A stretch of 64,000 nt of DNA from Flavobacterium sp. DG2-3 (GCF_030730925.1 NZ_JAVAMB010000009.1:1-64000); one strand, 5' to 3'. Positions 5,830 to 14,696 are shown, counted from the first letter of the stretch. Notes: generated by a model from the sequence alone, not told the origin. Made by a program: numbers and translations.

Positions 5830-7074
5830 ATGGAGAACAAAGAACTTATCCCTAATTTATTTAGAACAGAATATCAAAAAATAGTTTCGGTACTCTGCAG
5901 CTTATTTGGCATTCAGCATATCGAAATTGCCGAAGATATTGTTAGCGATACTTTTCTTTCCGCTGCTGAAACTTGGTCGATAAAAGGAACTCCCGAAAAT
6001 CCGACCGCTTGGTTGTATACAGTTGCCAAAAACAAAACTAAAAATTACCTAAAAAGAAATACGGTTTTTGAAACCAAAATAGCTGGTAAAATCAAACACA
6101 ATGCTCCACTTCAAAATCCAGAAATTGACATCGATTTATCAGATCAAAATATTGCCGACAGTCAGCTCGCGATGATTTTTACGGTTTGTAATCCCAGTAA
6201 TTCTGAAGAAGCGCAAATTGCATTGGCGCTAAATTTATTGTGCGGTTTTGGAATAAGTGAAATTGCCGATGCTTTTTTGTCAAATAAAGAAGTGATTTAT
6301 AAAAGAATCAATCGCGCCAAAGAAAAGCTGAAAGAAGAAAATATCAAGATTAAAAATCCGAATCTTTCTGAAATACAAGACCGAATGCCTACGGTTTTAA
6401 AAACGATTTACCTGCTCTTTTCTGAAGGCTATTATTCTATTTCTCAAAACACTACGCTACGAAAAGATTTTTGTACCGAAGCCATGCGTCTTACCTATTT
6501 GCTGATTCAAAATCAAAATACAAATCTCCCGCAAACCAATGCTTTAATGGCGTTAATGTGTTTTCATTCTTCAAGATTTGAAGCTAGAACTGGGTCAAAC
6601 GGTGAAATTATTTTGTACGAAGACCAAAACGAATCCCTTTGGAATCAGGAATTGATAGACAAAGGAACTTATTTTTTAAGCAAATCATCAACTGGAAATA
6701 CGCTTTCAAAATATCATTTAGAAGCTGGAATTGCTTACTGGCACACGAACAAAAATGATACCGCTGAAAAATGGCAAAATATTCTTGAATTGTACAATAA
6801 TCTAATTATTTTGGAATATTCTCCAATTGTAGCTTTAAACAGAACGTATGCTTTATCTAAAGTAGAAGGCAATGAAGAAGCCATTCGCGAAGCCGAAAAA
6901 TTAAACCTTACCGATAATCATTTTTACTATTCTTTACTCGGAAATCTTTATTTTTCAATTGACTCCAAAAAAGCATTAAAACATTTTGAAAGTGCTTTAA
7001 ATCTTGCCAAAACCGTTTCTGATAAAAATATCATTAGCAAAAACATTCAAAAATTAAATAATCTTACCGCATAA
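5830..7074 (+). CDS. ECF sigma factor with long C-terminal extension (ECF42-like)
   Basis: Residues about 10-75 are sigma region 2 (EDIVSDTFLSAAE, TAWLYTVAKNKTKNYLKR). Residues about 115-165 are region 4 (FGISEIADAFLSNKEVIYKRINRAKEKL). The remaining 250 residues form a helical, TPR-like extension, the architecture of the ECF42 group. The start is placed at ATG 5830 (MENKELIP, 414 aa). An upstream ATG at 5791 would put the first codons inside a hairpin. No anti-sigma gene is adjacent, which fits the idea that the extension itself controls activity. It should direct RNA polymerase to a small regulon, probably including the DGPF gene. Confidence 0.86.
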   Translation: MENKELIPNLFRTEYQKIVSVLCSLFGIQHIEIAEDIVSDTFLSAAETWSIKGTPENPTAWLYTVAKNKTKNYLKRNTVFETKIAGKIKHNAPLQNPEIDIDLSDQNIADSQLAMIFTVCNPSNSEEAQIALALNLLCGFGISEIADAFLSNKEVIYKRINRAKEKLKEENIKIKNPNLSEIQDRMPTVLKTIYLLFSEGYYSISQNTTLRKDFCTEAMRLTYLLIQNQNTNLPQTNALMALMCFHSSRFEARTGSNGEIILYEDQNESLWNQELIDKGTYFLSKSSTGNTLSKYHLEAGIAYWHTNKNDTAEKWQNILELYNNLIILEYSPIVALNRTYALSKVEGNEEAIREAEKLNLTDNHFYYSLLGNLYFSIDSKKALKHFESALNLAKTVSDKNIISKNIQKLNNLTA

Positions 7075-7108
7075 AAAAAGCAGATGAAACGAATCATCTG
7101 CTTTTGTT
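7074..7108. terminator. Bidirectional terminator between convergent genes
   Basis: A 12-bp perfect stem (7076-7087 with 7094-7105) and a 6-base loop are flanked by an A-run on the left and T-rich sequence on the right. It can end both the sigma-factor transcript and the convergent META-protein transcript. Confidence 0.8.
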
Positions 7109-7126
7109 TTTATATCTATTTTCAAA

Positions 7127-7564
7127 CTATTGTTTAGCCACTTTTTTGAATCTCATCATTGGCACATCGCCCTGAATCAAATTAAGTTTTCCGTCTTTAT
7201 CAATAGAATAACTTGTAATTTTTGCCATTTGTTTTACAAACTGCTGTTCTCCTCCACCTTCACAAAACATCATTGTAGTTGGACCTGGTTCTCCAAAAGT
7301 TAGAGATTTACCGCTCAAAGTGTATGGCGCACTGTAACCGTTGCATCCGTTATTGCCATAAACTTTTGTTTCTTTCTGATCAAAAGTAATTTGCGGCTTT
7401 TTATTCGGATATAATCCTTCAAAAGCAATTCTTGGTCCCGAAATGTATTCTAACTCCCAAGTTGTGTCAAATAAATTGCCTGCGTTTCCAGCAGTTTTTG
7501 ACGATTTACATGAAGCAAAAAATATTGCTAAAATTGAAAGAACTGCAAGTGTGTACTTTTTCAT
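7127..7564 (-). CDS. META/HslJ-domain lipoprotein
   Basis: A lipoprotein signal ends FASC (Cys19). The remainder is a single META domain: TTWELEYISG opens it, NNGCNGYSAPY is the diagnostic central motif, and TMMFCEGG with a C-terminal MMRFKKV closes it. HslJ-like proteins are linked to stress or heat resistance, but no enzymatic role is known. It should sit in a cell-envelope membrane facing away from the cytoplasm. The gene stands alone and converges on the ECF gene. I see no clear TAnnTTTG promoter in the 259-bp gap upstream (7565-7823), which otherwise holds only A+T-rich sequence. Confidence 0.85.
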   Translation of the reverse strand: MKKYTLAVLSILAIFFASCKSSKTAGNAGNLFDTTWELEYISGPRIAFEGLYPNKKPQITFDQKETKVYGNNGCNGYSAPYTLSGKSLTFGEPGPTTMMFCEGGGEQQFVKQMAKITSYSIDKDGKLNLIQGDVPMMRFKKVAKQ

Positions 7565-7823
7565 AAAAATATATTTTTAAAGATTTATAATTTGTTTTTT
7601 GAAGATTAAAATAATTCTATAAAAATTCTTTACTCAATATTCATGCCTAGTTAGAGATTTTTAACAATTTAAATTCTATATAAAACTGTTATTTCTGTCT
7701 CTAAATTACTATATTTTCTTTAAACTTTTATAAATCAAAGATTTAATTTCAATTAGATGATTTCTTTTTTTTTGTAATTTGCATCAATCAAAAAACCAAA
7801 ATCATCAATAAAAAACCCAAAAA

Positions 7824-9236
7824 ATGAAACAATTCCTATTTTTGCTTGTATTTGCATTGACCGCTCCGTTTGCTCATTCGCAAGAAAACCTTCCAACAGA
7901 TTATCTCACAAAAGAATTCCATCAAGGACGTCGTGAAGCATTTAGAGCTTTAATGCCTGCTAATTCAGTTGCCGTCGTTTTTTCTTATCCAGAAAGAGTG
8001 TTTTCTAGAGACATGGATTATATCTATCATGCAAATCCAGATATGTATTATTTATCAGGATACAAAGAACCAGATGCGGTATTACTGATTTTTAAAGAAG
8101 CACAAGGAACTGAAAAATACAACGAAGTTCTTTTTGTAAGAGAAAGAAATGCAGCCAGAGAAATGTGGACGGGAAGACGTTTGGGAATTGAAGGCGCAAA
8201 AGCTAAACTTGGTTTTACAACGGTTTACAACGGAAAAGATTTTAATGCGTTTGGCATTGACTTTTCAAAATTCAGTACAATTATTTATGACAGAATTCCA
8301 ACAGATGTTGCAGAAAATAATAGTCCAGACAATTTATTTGCACTGCTAAAATCATTTAAATCTAAAGCTGGAATTACTCAAGCAAATGAAGTCTCAACAG
8401 ATTTATTTGACAAAATCACCAGTTCGCTTCGTGAAATAAAAACTCCCGAAGAACTTGTTTTGATGCGCAAAACGGTAAAGCTTTCTTGCGTGGCTCACAA
8501 CGAAGTGATGAAAGCAGTTGGCCCAGACATGAGTGAAAACGAAGCTGACGGAATTCACACTTACATTCACAAACATTATGGAGCAGAAGCCGAAGGTTAC
8601 GCTCCAATTATAGGCGTTGGTGCAAACGGATGCATATTGCATTATTGGGAAAACAACGCTACAAAAATGGACAATCAATTGTTATTAATGGATGTTGGCT
8701 CTGAGTATCACGGCTATTCTGCAGACGTTACCAGAACAATTACGGCAAACGGAAAATTTACCGAGGAGCAAAAAGCCATTTATCAAATTGTTTATGATGC
8801 TCAAGAAGCTGTTTTTAAAATCTGTAAAGCAGGAACTCCTCTAGTTGCACTGAATGAAGCTGCCAAAGATGTTATTGCAAAAGGTTTAATAAAATTAGGT
8901 ATTATTACAGACCCAAAAGATGTAAAATTATATTATCCGCACACCTGCTCCCATTTTCTTGGACTCGATGTTCATGACAAAGGAACTTACAATGGCCCTA
9001 ATACTCTTATAAAAGAAAACATGATTCTTACAGTAGAGCCTGGAATTTATATTCCGGCAAACAGTAAATGCGATAAAAAATGGTGGAATATCGGGGTTCG
9101 TATTGAAGATGATATTTTAATGCTTAAAGATTCTTATGAAAACCTTTCTATAGATTCTCCAAGAAAATGGCAGGATATTGAGGCTTTAGCGAAACAAAAA
9201 AGCACTTTTAATGATATGAAGTTTCCTAAAATATAG
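7824..9236 (+). CDS. pepP: Exported Xaa-Pro aminopeptidase (M24B)
   Basis: It removes the N-terminal residue preceding proline from peptides. A signal peptide (about 1-19, ending AHSQ) places it outside the cytoplasm, unlike classical PepP. Residues about 30-200 are the AMP_N domain (SRDMDYIYHANPDMYYLSGY begins the conserved part) and 215-450 the pita-bread metallopeptidase. All five dinuclear-metal ligands are visible: Asp290, Asp301, His377, Glu405 and Glu428. The 470-aa length is normal. It has its own untranslated region and ends before a repeat-rich gap. It probably works in periplasmic peptide use. Confidence 0.92.
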   Translation: MKQFLFLLVFALTAPFAHSQENLPTDYLTKEFHQGRREAFRALMPANSVAVVFSYPERVFSRDMDYIYHANPDMYYLSGYKEPDAVLLIFKEAQGTEKYNEVLFVRERNAAREMWTGRRLGIEGAKAKLGFTTVYNGKDFNAFGIDFSKFSTIIYDRIPTDVAENNSPDNLFALLKSFKSKAGITQANEVSTDLFDKITSSLREIKTPEELVLMRKTVKLSCVAHNEVMKAVGPDMSENEADGIHTYIHKHYGAEAEGYAPIIGVGANGCILHYWENNATKMDNQLLLMDVGSEYHGYSADVTRTITANGKFTEEQKAIYQIVYDAQEAVFKICKAGTPLVALNEAAKDVIAKGLIKLGIITDPKDVKLYYPHTCSHFLGLDVHDKGTYNGPNTLIKENMILTVEPGIYIPANSKCDKKWWNIGVRIEDDILMLKDSYENLSIDSPRKWQDIEALAKQKSTFNDMKFPKI

Positions 9237-9243
9237 TTTTTTT

Positions 9244-9357
9244 TTTGCCACGACTCGAGCGACAGCGAATAGGCGAAGCAATTTCACGAATTCCCGCTAA
9301 TTTTTCTCAAATAGTCTACAAAAATAATTCGTGAGAATTAGTGAAATTCGTGGCAAA
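9244..9357. repeat. Interrupted inverted repeat (GCCACGA family)
   Basis: TTTGCCACGA (9244-9253) is inverted exactly at 9348-9357 (TCGTGGCAAA). The right arm continues with GAATTAGTGAAATTCG, whose complement is partly present on the left after about 26 inserted bases (CACGAATT repeated). It fits a degraded, structured intergenic repeat. Confidence 0.6.
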
Positions 9358-9366
9358 CTTTATTTT

Positions 9367-9409
9367 CACAGATTATTTAAAAATCCTTTTTAATCCTTCT
9401 AATCTGTGG
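9367..9409. repeat. Inverted repeat (CACAGATT family)
   Basis: CACAGATT (9367-9374) pairs with AATCTGTG (9401-9408) around a loop rich in AAATCC/TTTTTAATCC. A similar CCACAGATTATTTGGATTAAAAAG stretch begins at 14776, so this is a dispersed unit. Confidence 0.55.
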
Positions 9410-9424
9410 CATAAAATTTTAATC

Positions 9425-9453
9425 AAGCCTCAATATTTTGAGGCTTTTTCTTT
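9425..9453 (+). terminator. Intrinsic terminator downstream of the aminopeptidase
   Basis: AAGCCTCAA (9425-9433) and TTGAGGCTT (9438-9446) form a 9-bp perfect stem with a 4-base loop, followed by TTTCTTTT. Confidence 0.75.
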
Positions 9454-9492
9454 TGATTTTTACCGAACTTTACATTCTAAAATTATTTAAAA

Positions 9493-10452
9493 ATGAAAGC
9501 ACTTACTTTTTCCACTTTTGGAAATTCTGATGTTTTAGAATATATAGAAATAATAAATCCTGTTTTAAAAAATGACGAAATTTTAATCGAAATGAAAGCC
9601 ATCGGATTAAATTTTGCTGATGTTTACCGACGAAAAGGAAATTATCATTTAAAAGGAAATCCGCCTTTTATTGCGGGTTACGAAGGCGCAGGAATTGTGG
9701 TTGATGCAAATAATCACTCCGAATATAAAGTTGGCGATCGTGTGGCTTTTGCCGACGCTCCGTTTGCCAATGCTGAATTCGTAGCGGTAAATGTAAATCA
9801 CATTATTCCATTGTCTGAAAGTATTTCTTTTGAAACTGCTGCTTCTGTTTTGCTTCAAGGCTTAACGGCTCATTATCTCGCTACAGACAGTCACAAAACC
9901 ACAAAAGGAGAAACAGTTTTAATACACGCAGTTGCAGGCGGCGTTGGACAGATACTTACTCAGATAAGCAAACTTTTGGGTGCGACAGTTATTGGCTTAA
10001 CCTCATCGCCAGAAAAAGCAAAAATCGGATTCGAACAAGGCGCAGACCATGTTTTTCTTTACAATGACGATTGGAAATCGGAAGTTTTTAAAGTTGTTCC
10101 TAATGGTGTTGATGCAGTTTACGACAGTATTGGAAGCACTTTAAAAGAAAGTTTTGAAGTAACAAAAGAATGCGGACAAGTGGTTTTCTTCGGAATGGCG
10201 GGCGGCGATCCTGAACCTGTAGACCCGAGAATGCTTATGGACGGTTCTAAAACTTTAACTGGAGGCGATTTATGGAGTTATTTAAATTCTAAAGAAGAAA
10301 GAATTAAAAGAGCAGCGCAATTATTCAGTTGGATTACCGAAGGAAAAATCAAACTTTCAGAACCGACATCATTTAAATTATCAGAAGGAAAACTGGCGCA
10401 CGACTTTTTAGAAAGCAGAAAAAGCACAGGAAAAATTATTTTAATTCCTTAG
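9493..10452 (+). CDS. Quinone oxidoreductase-like MDR-family dehydrogenase
   Basis: This zinc-independent medium-chain dehydrogenase/reductase probably reduces quinones or activated alkenes with NADPH. Visible features are the GroES-like N-terminal half (LNFADVYRRKGNY, GYEGAGIV), then a Rossmann segment with HAVAGGVGQ (about 139-147), and a late GKIILIP end. The zinc-ligand pattern of alcohol dehydrogenases is absent. It has 319 aa and no signal peptide, so it is cytosolic. It follows a terminator and precedes an unrelated exported protein. The substrate cannot be inferred. Confidence 0.86.
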   Translation: MKALTFSTFGNSDVLEYIEIINPVLKNDEILIEMKAIGLNFADVYRRKGNYHLKGNPPFIAGYEGAGIVVDANNHSEYKVGDRVAFADAPFANAEFVAVNVNHIIPLSESISFETAASVLLQGLTAHYLATDSHKTTKGETVLIHAVAGGVGQILTQISKLLGATVIGLTSSPEKAKIGFEQGADHVFLYNDDWKSEVFKVVPNGVDAVYDSIGSTLKESFEVTKECGQVVFFGMAGGDPEPVDPRMLMDGSKTLTGGDLWSYLNSKEERIKRAAQLFSWITEGKIKLSEPTSFKLSEGKLAHDFLESRKSTGKIILIP

Positions 10453-10482
10453 ATTTGAAACCAAAAATTAATCTTTTCTCTA

Positions 10483-11136
10483 ATGATGAATAAACCAAAA
10501 AACTATTTTTTATTACTTATTTTTTGCCTAATCTTTTGTTCTGCTCAATCACAAAAACTGACCTGTACAATTTATTTTGATGATAATACTTCTGTTACTG
10601 GTCTGGGAAAAATAAAAAGTGACAATTTTATTAAATTCAAATTAAACGAAGATGCAAAAAGTACCGATTATGATCCGATGATAATTGATAAAATAGTTAT
10701 CGAAAAAGATGGTGTTTCTCAAGTTTTCAAATACAAAAAAGAGATCGATGGGTTTCATAAATGGCTAAAAGTTCTCATTGAAGGGAATGTTTCTTTATAC
10801 AAATATGATAATTCAGGTCTTATCTTCGTTCCTTCGATGACTCCCACTGGCTTCGGAACTAATGGTTTTGGAGGAACTAATATGTATTCAAGCTCAATTG
10901 AAGAATATTATGTTGCACACGGAGAAGAATTTGAAGTCATTTCTATTAGCACTATCGGTGGCTTTGGCAAAAACTTTAAAAAAGTAGCTTCTAAATTCTT
11001 TGAAGATTGTCCGATTCTTGTAGAAAAGATCAATAATAAAGAATATAAAAAAGATAAAGTTTACGATGTTGTAAAATTTTATAATACAAATTGCAATACT
11101 GAAAATGCTGCTACAACAAGTGAAATCAAAAACTAA
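10483..11136 (+). CDS. Exported hypothetical protein (217 aa)
   Basis: I do not recognise a family. Residues 1-23 form a signal peptide ending SAQSQ. The body is beta-rich, with a pattern (DNTSVTGLGKIKSDNFIKFK) like proteins that read a short strand-turn-strand unit. A Gly/Thr/Asn-rich loop (TGFGTNGFGGTN, about residues 125-137) follows, and a single Cys pair occurs near the C-terminus. Either of the first two consecutive methionines could start it. It lies 30 bp after the quinone reductase and ends at a strong bidirectional terminator. Confidence 0.7.
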   Translation: MMNKPKNYFLLLIFCLIFCSAQSQKLTCTIYFDDNTSVTGLGKIKSDNFIKFKLNEDAKSTDYDPMIIDKIVIEKDGVSQVFKYKKEIDGFHKWLKVLIEGNVSLYKYDNSGLIFVPSMTPTGFGTNGFGGTNMYSSSIEEYYVAHGEEFEVISISTIGGFGKNFKKVASKFFEDCPILVEKINNKEYKKDKVYDVVKFYNTNCNTENAATTSEIKN

Positions 11137-11175
11137 AAAAGAAACCTATTATGTTTAATAATGGGTTTCTTTTTA
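11135..11175. terminator. Bidirectional terminator between convergent genes
   Basis: GAAACCTATTAT (11141-11152) pairs with the inverted arm ending GGGTTTC (11158-11169), including one G-T pair. A-rich sequence precedes it and T-rich sequence follows. It overlaps the stop codon of the minus-strand gene at 11173. Confidence 0.75.
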
Positions 11176-12258
11176 TAACTGATTTACTTCTATTTTCGTC
11201 AATTCTGATAATTCTAAGATTCTTTCTACTTCATCTTTGTTGGCGACAAAAAACAAATAATTATCTCCGTACGTGTCGTATGTCATTAATTCAAGATCGT
11301 GTTTTTCTAATGCCGATTGAATGTACGGAAACAAATCATGACTATACGTTTCTTCGGGATAATCGAAAGTAAAATCTTCTCCAATTAATTCCGAAATAAA
11401 ATATTCTGCATCTTCTGGATCAAATTTCCAATCACTGTTCCAAGCATCGATACTTTCAAAAAAAGCAAAATGACCTTCAACAATATCGTGATACTCTTTG
11501 GCTTCTTTCTGGTAGTTTTTAAAAAGCTTTTTAGCTTCTTTTTTCAGTTCTTTATCTTCAACATTTCCTCTTGAAACCAATTTTATAAATTCCTGAAAAG
11601 TTTCTTCTGTCGCTTCTTCACTCGTTAATAAATCTTCATTTGAAGGAAGTTCAACCGTTTTTGAAACTTCAATATTTAAATATTGACAAATTCCCTGCAA
11701 AACCAATTTAAAATCTCGAACTCCGATTGCTTCACTTTCATTCTTCGGATTATTTACATCTATAACTTCACTTTCCAGTAATCCTTGGGTATAGTCAAAG
11801 AAATGTCTTCCGGAATACAGCATTTTAAAATCGTTTATTTCTAAACTATTCGTACAGCAAAAAAAGATTACAAAGTTTTTTATAGAACGTTTAAAGAACT
11901 TTTTCTCCTCTGGAGTTGGCTCAGAATAAAACTGAATATGTATAAAATCATATTCTAAACCTTCTTGAATCATTTCATCAGAAAGAGTCGCAATATTCAT
12001 TTTTTTATAAAGTTCATTCAAAACTTCATAAGCATTATTAAAGCCAGCTTTTTTGATTTCTGCATTTCCTTCTTCATGATCCAAAGAACCCGGAAAGTAA
12101 TATAAATTTACCCGGACATCTTCTTGAATTCCTTTCATTTTAAATTCAAGACTCGACTGCTCATTATATAAATAAGAGTAAATAGGATCAATAACATCAA
12201 AAGAAATGATCGATTTCGGATCGTTATTTCTATTAAATAAATTGGAAAAAAAGCTCAT
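11173..12258 (-). CDS. Uncharacterised protein, possibly DUF6630-like (361 aa)
   Basis: The function is unknown. It is an acidic soluble protein with no signal or membrane segment. The N-terminal half (about 1-180) has alternating strands and helices and a CC pair in FVIFFCCTNS. The second half includes DAWNSDWKFDPEDAEYFI (about 273-290), which resembles the DUF6630 family from memory only. It follows a SUKH (SMI1/KNR4) gene by 21 bp on the same strand, so the two are probably cotranscribed. SUKH genes are often found beside immunity or polymorphic-toxin modules, but no toxin domain is visible here. Confidence 0.65.
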   Translation of the reverse strand: MSFFSNLFNRNNDPKSIISFDVIDPIYSYLYNEQSSLEFKMKGIQEDVRVNLYYFPGSLDHEEGNAEIKKAGFNNAYEVLNELYKKMNIATLSDEMIQEGLEYDFIHIQFYSEPTPEEKKFFKRSIKNFVIFFCCTNSLEINDFKMLYSGRHFFDYTQGLLESEVIDVNNPKNESEAIGVRDFKLVLQGICQYLNIEVSKTVELPSNEDLLTSEEATEETFQEFIKLVSRGNVEDKELKKEAKKLFKNYQKEAKEYHDIVEGHFAFFESIDAWNSDWKFDPEDAEYFISELIGEDFTFDYPEETYSHDLFPYIQSALEKHDLELMTYDTYGDNYLFFVANKDEVERILELSELTKIEVNQL

Positions 12259-12279
12259 ACGAAATATTTTATATTAAAA

Positions 12280-12981
12280 TTAATCGATAGAATATTTAAA
12301 ACTTTGATTCATTTTATCAAAGGGAATTACCTCATGGACAATCGATTCCAGTTCGTGATCTGTCAATAATCCTCTCGCCGATTCTACTATTTTTGGTGAA
12401 ACATTGATTTCATAATCGACAATATCTCGTTTTAGAATAGCTGATAAAATTTGATTTTGCCGATCAGTAAGATATTTTTTGTGCGATTTAAATACCGATT
12501 CGATATCACTTCTAAATTCTTCATCTGTCAGTTGATTGTACACGTCTTGTTTAGACATATCGATCAACAAAACTTTAAAGATAAAATCTTGAAGATTTTT
12601 TGCCAGATAATTCACTTCATTCATATCGTGCCAAACAAACACGATTGGCACGTCTCCATTATTTTCTTCGTTTAAGAAAAAACAATAATGATCACCACCG
12701 CCGCTTTTAGCAAACGGAATGAATTTAAATTCTGGATTAATATTTCGATAATCTTCGGGATCTTGAAGTTCTTCGATTTCTTCTACAACAGATTTTAAAT
12801 TCAGCGATTCAAAATCATACGAATGCAAAAGCAAAGGCGGATTGTCTTTTAAAGTAGGATAGACATCTGTATACCAATTTGGGCCATATTCTCCAACATC
12901 TAGCATACCATCGGCGTTTAGCTGCTTGTATAGAGAAGGATACACAAATCCGTATTTTTTTTCGATTTCTTGTATGGTCAT
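12280..12981 (-). CDS. SMI1/KNR4 (SUKH) family protein
   Basis: The N-terminal IEKKYGFVYPSLYKQLNADG and the central FIPFAKSGGGDHYCFFL (about 105-121) are characteristic of the SUKH-1 fold. Members commonly act as immunity proteins against secreted nuclease toxins, and others are general regulatory or adaptor proteins. At 233 aa it carries roughly 70 residues beyond the core domain. No signal peptide is seen, so it is cytosolic. It is followed 21 bp later by an uncharacterised gene, and no candidate toxin lies within several kilobases. Confidence 0.8.
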   Translation of the reverse strand: MTIQEIEKKYGFVYPSLYKQLNADGMLDVGEYGPNWYTDVYPTLKDNPPLLLHSYDFESLNLKSVVEEIEELQDPEDYRNINPEFKFIPFAKSGGGDHYCFFLNEENNGDVPIVFVWHDMNEVNYLAKNLQDFIFKVLLIDMSKQDVYNQLTDEEFRSDIESVFKSHKKYLTDRQNQILSAILKRDIVDYEINVSPKIVESARGLLTDHELESIVHEVIPFDKMNQSFKYSID

Positions 12982-13055
12982 CTTTGGGGGAATATTCTAT
13001 TAAAATCAGAATACTAAGATAACAATCTTTACCAGACCAAAAAACCCGAAGCCAA

Positions 13056-14615
13056 TTATTTCAAGGATTCCGCGATCATTAAGGCACATTTTTCACCATC
13101 GATTGCAGCAGAAATAATTCCGCCCGCATAACCTGCGCCTTCTCCACAAGGATATAAACCTTTGATTTGCAAATGCTCTAAAGTCATCGGATCTCTCGGA
13201 ATTCTTACTGGCGATGAAGTCCTGCTTTCTGGCGCATGCAGAATTGCTTCATTTGTTAAATAACCACGCATAGATTTTCCAAAATCCTGAAATCCCTGAC
13301 GCATAATCTGAGTTAAAAATCCTGGAAAAACCTGTCCTAATTCAACCGAAGTCGTTCCCGGAACATAAGAAGTTTTTGGAATATCTGCTGAAACTTTACT
13401 TTTTGTAAAATCGATCATTCGCTGAGCTGGAACTTTTTGAGTCTCGCCCGCCAAATGCCACGCTTTTTGTTCGATGCTTTTTTGAAATTCCATTCCAGCC
13501 AAAGCGCCAAATTTTGCAAAAGGTTTAAAATCTTCCAATTTCAATTCGACCACAATTCCAGAATTTGCTGTTGACTGATCTCGCTTTGAAGGCGACCAAC
13601 CATTGGTAACCACTTCGCCTGGACTTGTAGCGCAAGGTGCAATTACACCACCTGGACACATACAGAATGAGTACATTCCGCGGCCGTTGACTTGTTTTAC
13701 AATTGAATAGGGTGCTGGTGGCAAATGCTCTCCGCGGAAATCACAGCTATATTGAATGCTGTCAATTAATTCCTGAGCATGTTCTGCACGAACTCCCAAA
13801 GCAAAAGGTTTTGCTTCTATTAAAATTTTCTTTTTATCTAATAATTCAAAAATATCACGCGCCGAATGTCCCGTTGCCAAAATCAATTTATTGGCGTGAA
13901 TTTTATCTCCGTTTTGAGTTAGGATTCCCTCAACTTCATTATTCTTAACTAAAATATCGCTTACTCGAGTTTCAAACAAAACCTGACCTCCAAATTCCCT
14001 GATTTTATTTCTGATGTCTTCAATAATTTTAGGAAGTTTGTTTGTCCCGATATGCGGATGCGCTTCTACCAAAATATCTTCTGAGGCTCCAAAAGCGACT
14101 AAAAGTTCTAAAATTCTTGTTACATCTCCACGCTTTTTAGAACGCGTATACAACTTTCCATCAGAATACGTTCCTGCCCCTCCTTCGCCAAAACAATAAT
14201 TTGAATCTTCGTTTACAATATGCTCACGATTGATTGCTTTTAAATCACGACGGCGTCCGCGAACATCTTTTCCGCGTTCAAGTACAATTGGCTTTAAACC
14301 CAATTCAATTAATTGCAAAGCGGCAAAAAGTCCAGCTGGACCTGCTCCAACCACAATAACTTCTTGCGCATTGGAAACATCCTTATATATAGGTAGATCA
14401 ATTTTGGTTTCTTGAAAAGGTTCGCCTTTTAAATAAATAAGAACTTTCAAATTGATTTTAATTGCTTTTTGACGTGCGTCGATAGAGCGTTTTAAAATCG
14501 AAACATGCTGAATTTCTTGTACAGAAACTTTAATCTGCTTAGACAAATGGTCTTTTAGCAATGATTCGTTTGCAGCAATTTCTGGTGTAACTTGAAGTAA
14601 AAGTTCTTTAGGCAT
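13056..14615 (-). CDS. FAD-dependent dehydrogenase (COG2509 family)
   Basis: Residues 1-90 form an N-terminal alpha/beta domain. An FAD-binding Rossmann motif follows (VIVVGAGPAGLFAA, about 87-100), then the family signature FGEGGAGTYSDGKLYTR (about 143-159) and a C-terminal FAD-contacting block ending GEGAGYAGGIISAAIDG. The 519-aa length matches uncharacterised FAD-dependent dehydrogenases, whose substrate is not established. It is cytosolic. It is preceded by a -7 promoter element and a dyad-symmetric site that may regulate it. Confidence 0.85.
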   Translation of the reverse strand: MPKELLLQVTPEIAANESLLKDHLSKQIKVSVQEIQHVSILKRSIDARQKAIKINLKVLIYLKGEPFQETKIDLPIYKDVSNAQEVIVVGAGPAGLFAALQLIELGLKPIVLERGKDVRGRRRDLKAINREHIVNEDSNYCFGEGGAGTYSDGKLYTRSKKRGDVTRILELLVAFGASEDILVEAHPHIGTNKLPKIIEDIRNKIREFGGQVLFETRVSDILVKNNEVEGILTQNGDKIHANKLILATGHSARDIFELLDKKKILIEAKPFALGVRAEHAQELIDSIQYSCDFRGEHLPPAPYSIVKQVNGRGMYSFCMCPGGVIAPCATSPGEVVTNGWSPSKRDQSTANSGIVVELKLEDFKPFAKFGALAGMEFQKSIEQKAWHLAGETQKVPAQRMIDFTKSKVSADIPKTSYVPGTTSVELGQVFPGFLTQIMRQGFQDFGKSMRGYLTNEAILHAPESRTSSPVRIPRDPMTLEHLQIKGLYPCGEGAGYAGGIISAAIDGEKCALMIAESLK

Positions 14616-14662
14616 TTTTGTGTTTTTATTCTATTAGCTTTTCTTTCTATGAAAAGAACATG

Positions 14663-14670
14663 CAAAAGTA
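14663..14670 (-). promoter_or_regulatory. -7 promoter element of the COG2509 gene
   Basis: TACTTTTG on the minus strand matches TAnnTTTG, 48 bp upstream of the ATG. No -33 TTTG is seen at the expected place. A palindrome lies just beyond. Confidence 0.5.
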
Positions 14671-14696
14671 CTATTTTGAAATGAGATTTTATATTT

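Noticed and set aside
11151..11372. 73-aa plus-strand open frame
   Set aside because: It starts within the terminator and is antisense to the 361-aa gene.
12993..13013. TATTCT/AGAATA dyad upstream of the SUKH gene
   Set aside because: The arms are only 6 bp in A+T-rich DNA and may arise by chance. No promoter element accompanies them.
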